A stretch of 64,000 nt of DNA from Natronocalculus amylovorans (lineage in GTDB: Archaea; Halobacteriota; Halobacteria; Halobacteriales; Haloferacaceae), in contig NZ_JAKRVX010000007.1 of the NCBI RefSeq assembly GCF_023638035.1, positions 1 to 64,000 on the forward strand. The letters are read 5' to 3'. Under the pieces are notes generated by a model. The model made no database searches and was not told the origin of the DNA. It saw nothing but the letters and a program-made list of their open reading frames with translations. The position numbers and the translations under genes are program-made. This document shows, in pieces, positions 63,556 through 64,000 of this stretch; within the stretch, counting starts at the first letter, position 1, and each line of letters starts with the position of its first letter.

Positions 63556-64000
63556 TCAGTTTGCGTGTGGGTCTCCGCATAGTTCTGCAACAAGCCCCGC
63601 GTATATTTCCGTATTCTTCCGAAGTGCTTCGATCGTTGTGTACTCATCGACCCCATGAACCGTGTCAGTCCCTACGCCAAACTCAACGGTTGGAATACCT
63701 GCATTTCGGAGTTTCTTCACATCACCACCACCGGTGGCGCTTCGGGCATGGAGGCTCTTACCAGTAACAGCGGACACGGTGGACTGTAACGCCGATACAA
63801 GCGGACTTGAAAGCGGTTCGTATGTTCCTGTGCTCCAACTGACGTCTGCGATCGAAACCGCAGGAAACTCCGAGAGACACTCACGGATGTCAGAAAGCAC
63901 CGCTTGCGTCCCAACGCCAGGACTGAGCCGGATATCGACACGAGCACGTGCCTGCTCTGGGACGCTGTTAACTGCGGTTCCACCTTCGATCGTCCCAACA
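63556..64000 (-). CDS. M20-family metallopeptidase (C-terminal part, runs off window)
   Basis: Only the last 147 codons are present; the frame is open to the window edge. It begins in the dimerisation domain (VGTIEGGTAVNSVPEQARAR, VDIRLSPGVG) and ends with the second part of the zinc domain (ARSATGGGDVKKLRNAGIP, FGVGTDTVHGVDEYTTIEAL), where the C-terminal metal-ligand His in TVHGVDE lies. This matches ArgE/DapE/carboxypeptidase G2-type M20 hydrolases. Substrate cannot be named from the tail. Convergent with the USP gene. Confidence 0.88.
   Translation of the reverse strand, partial: VGTIEGGTAVNSVPEQARARVDIRLSPGVGTQAVLSDIRECLSEFPAVSIADVSWSTGTYEPLSSPLVSALQSTVSAVTGKSLHARSATGGGDVKKLRNAGIPTVEFGVGTDTVHGVDEYTTIEALRKNTEIYAGLVAELCGDPHAN

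Overview
The window comes from a haloarchaeon (class Halobacteria) of unusually low GC, close to 50% by eye. The evidence is the acidic predicted proteins, Tat (twin-arginine) lipoprotein signals, many leaderless genes with a TATA-like box 25-30 bases before the start codon, and archaeal or haloarchaeal families: AMP phosphorylase, Bat-type HTH-10 regulator, HalX-type receiver protein, CBS-HPF fusion and many universal stress proteins (USPs). Base composition recalls Haloquadratum, but nothing here fixes the genus. I see no rRNA, tRNA, CRISPR array or replication origin.

Layout. 1-3.4 kb: a CPA2 antiporter with stress-protein tail, a decayed second antiporter joined to a transporter scrap, and transposon-end debris. 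3.4-9.6 kb: two paralogous membrane glycosyltransferases flanking catalase-peroxidase and a secreted GH16 glycosidase. 10-13.7 kb: amidase, small membrane protein, HbpS-like protein, Tat-exported protein and truncated haemoglobin. 13.7-15.7 kb: a lone tyrosine recombinase and a decayed spacer. 15.7-21.4 kb: 7TM histidine kinase, a receiver protein with degenerate kinase half, DUF4870 protein, HxlR-receiver fusion and a membrane protein. 21.5-26.3 kb: PHP esterase, lipid kinase, DUF3179 lipoprotein operon, a winged-helix protein and a creatininase-family enzyme. 26.6-29.5 kb: the proline operon proC-proB-proA. 29.5-33.2 kb: membrane AAA ATPase, two zinc-ribbon micropeptides around a flavin-type protein, an HTH-10 regulator and transposon debris.

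33-64 kb is the most interesting part. It is rich in sulfur, thiol-redox and stress genes: two thioredoxins, thioredoxin reductase (frameshifted), a rhodanese/persulfide-dioxygenase-like fusion, two YeeE/YedE half-transporters, a TauE/SafE permease, a DsrE-like protein, a VKOR-like thiol oxidoreductase, a formate-dehydrogenase-like molybdoenzyme, a multi-PAS kinase, permease-USP pairs and several USPs. Two near-identical cysteine-bearing winged-helix regulators (34196-34600 and 62033-62440) sit at its two ends.

Many promoters in this stretch share a palindromic element. Four copies match TTGYRCAA-N5-MCAA exactly, and each directly abuts a TATA-like WACTWT. They lie upstream of the fused permease-USP gene, TauE, VKOR and thioredoxin. 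Related versions precede both regulators, the persulfide operon, the DsrE gene and its divergent membrane partner, the DUF2892 gene and a USP gene. I infer a locally clustered redox/sulfur regulon that is probably autoregulated by the paired regulators. The motif was defined after looking, so it needs a genome-wide scan and a binding test.

Across the window the palindrome CGATCG is very frequent, up to eleven copies in under 1 kb of the recombinase gene, and recalls the cyanobacterial HIP1 phenomenon. Orphan hairpins that look like right ends of IS200/IS605-type (TnpB) elements occur at four places without any transposase gene.
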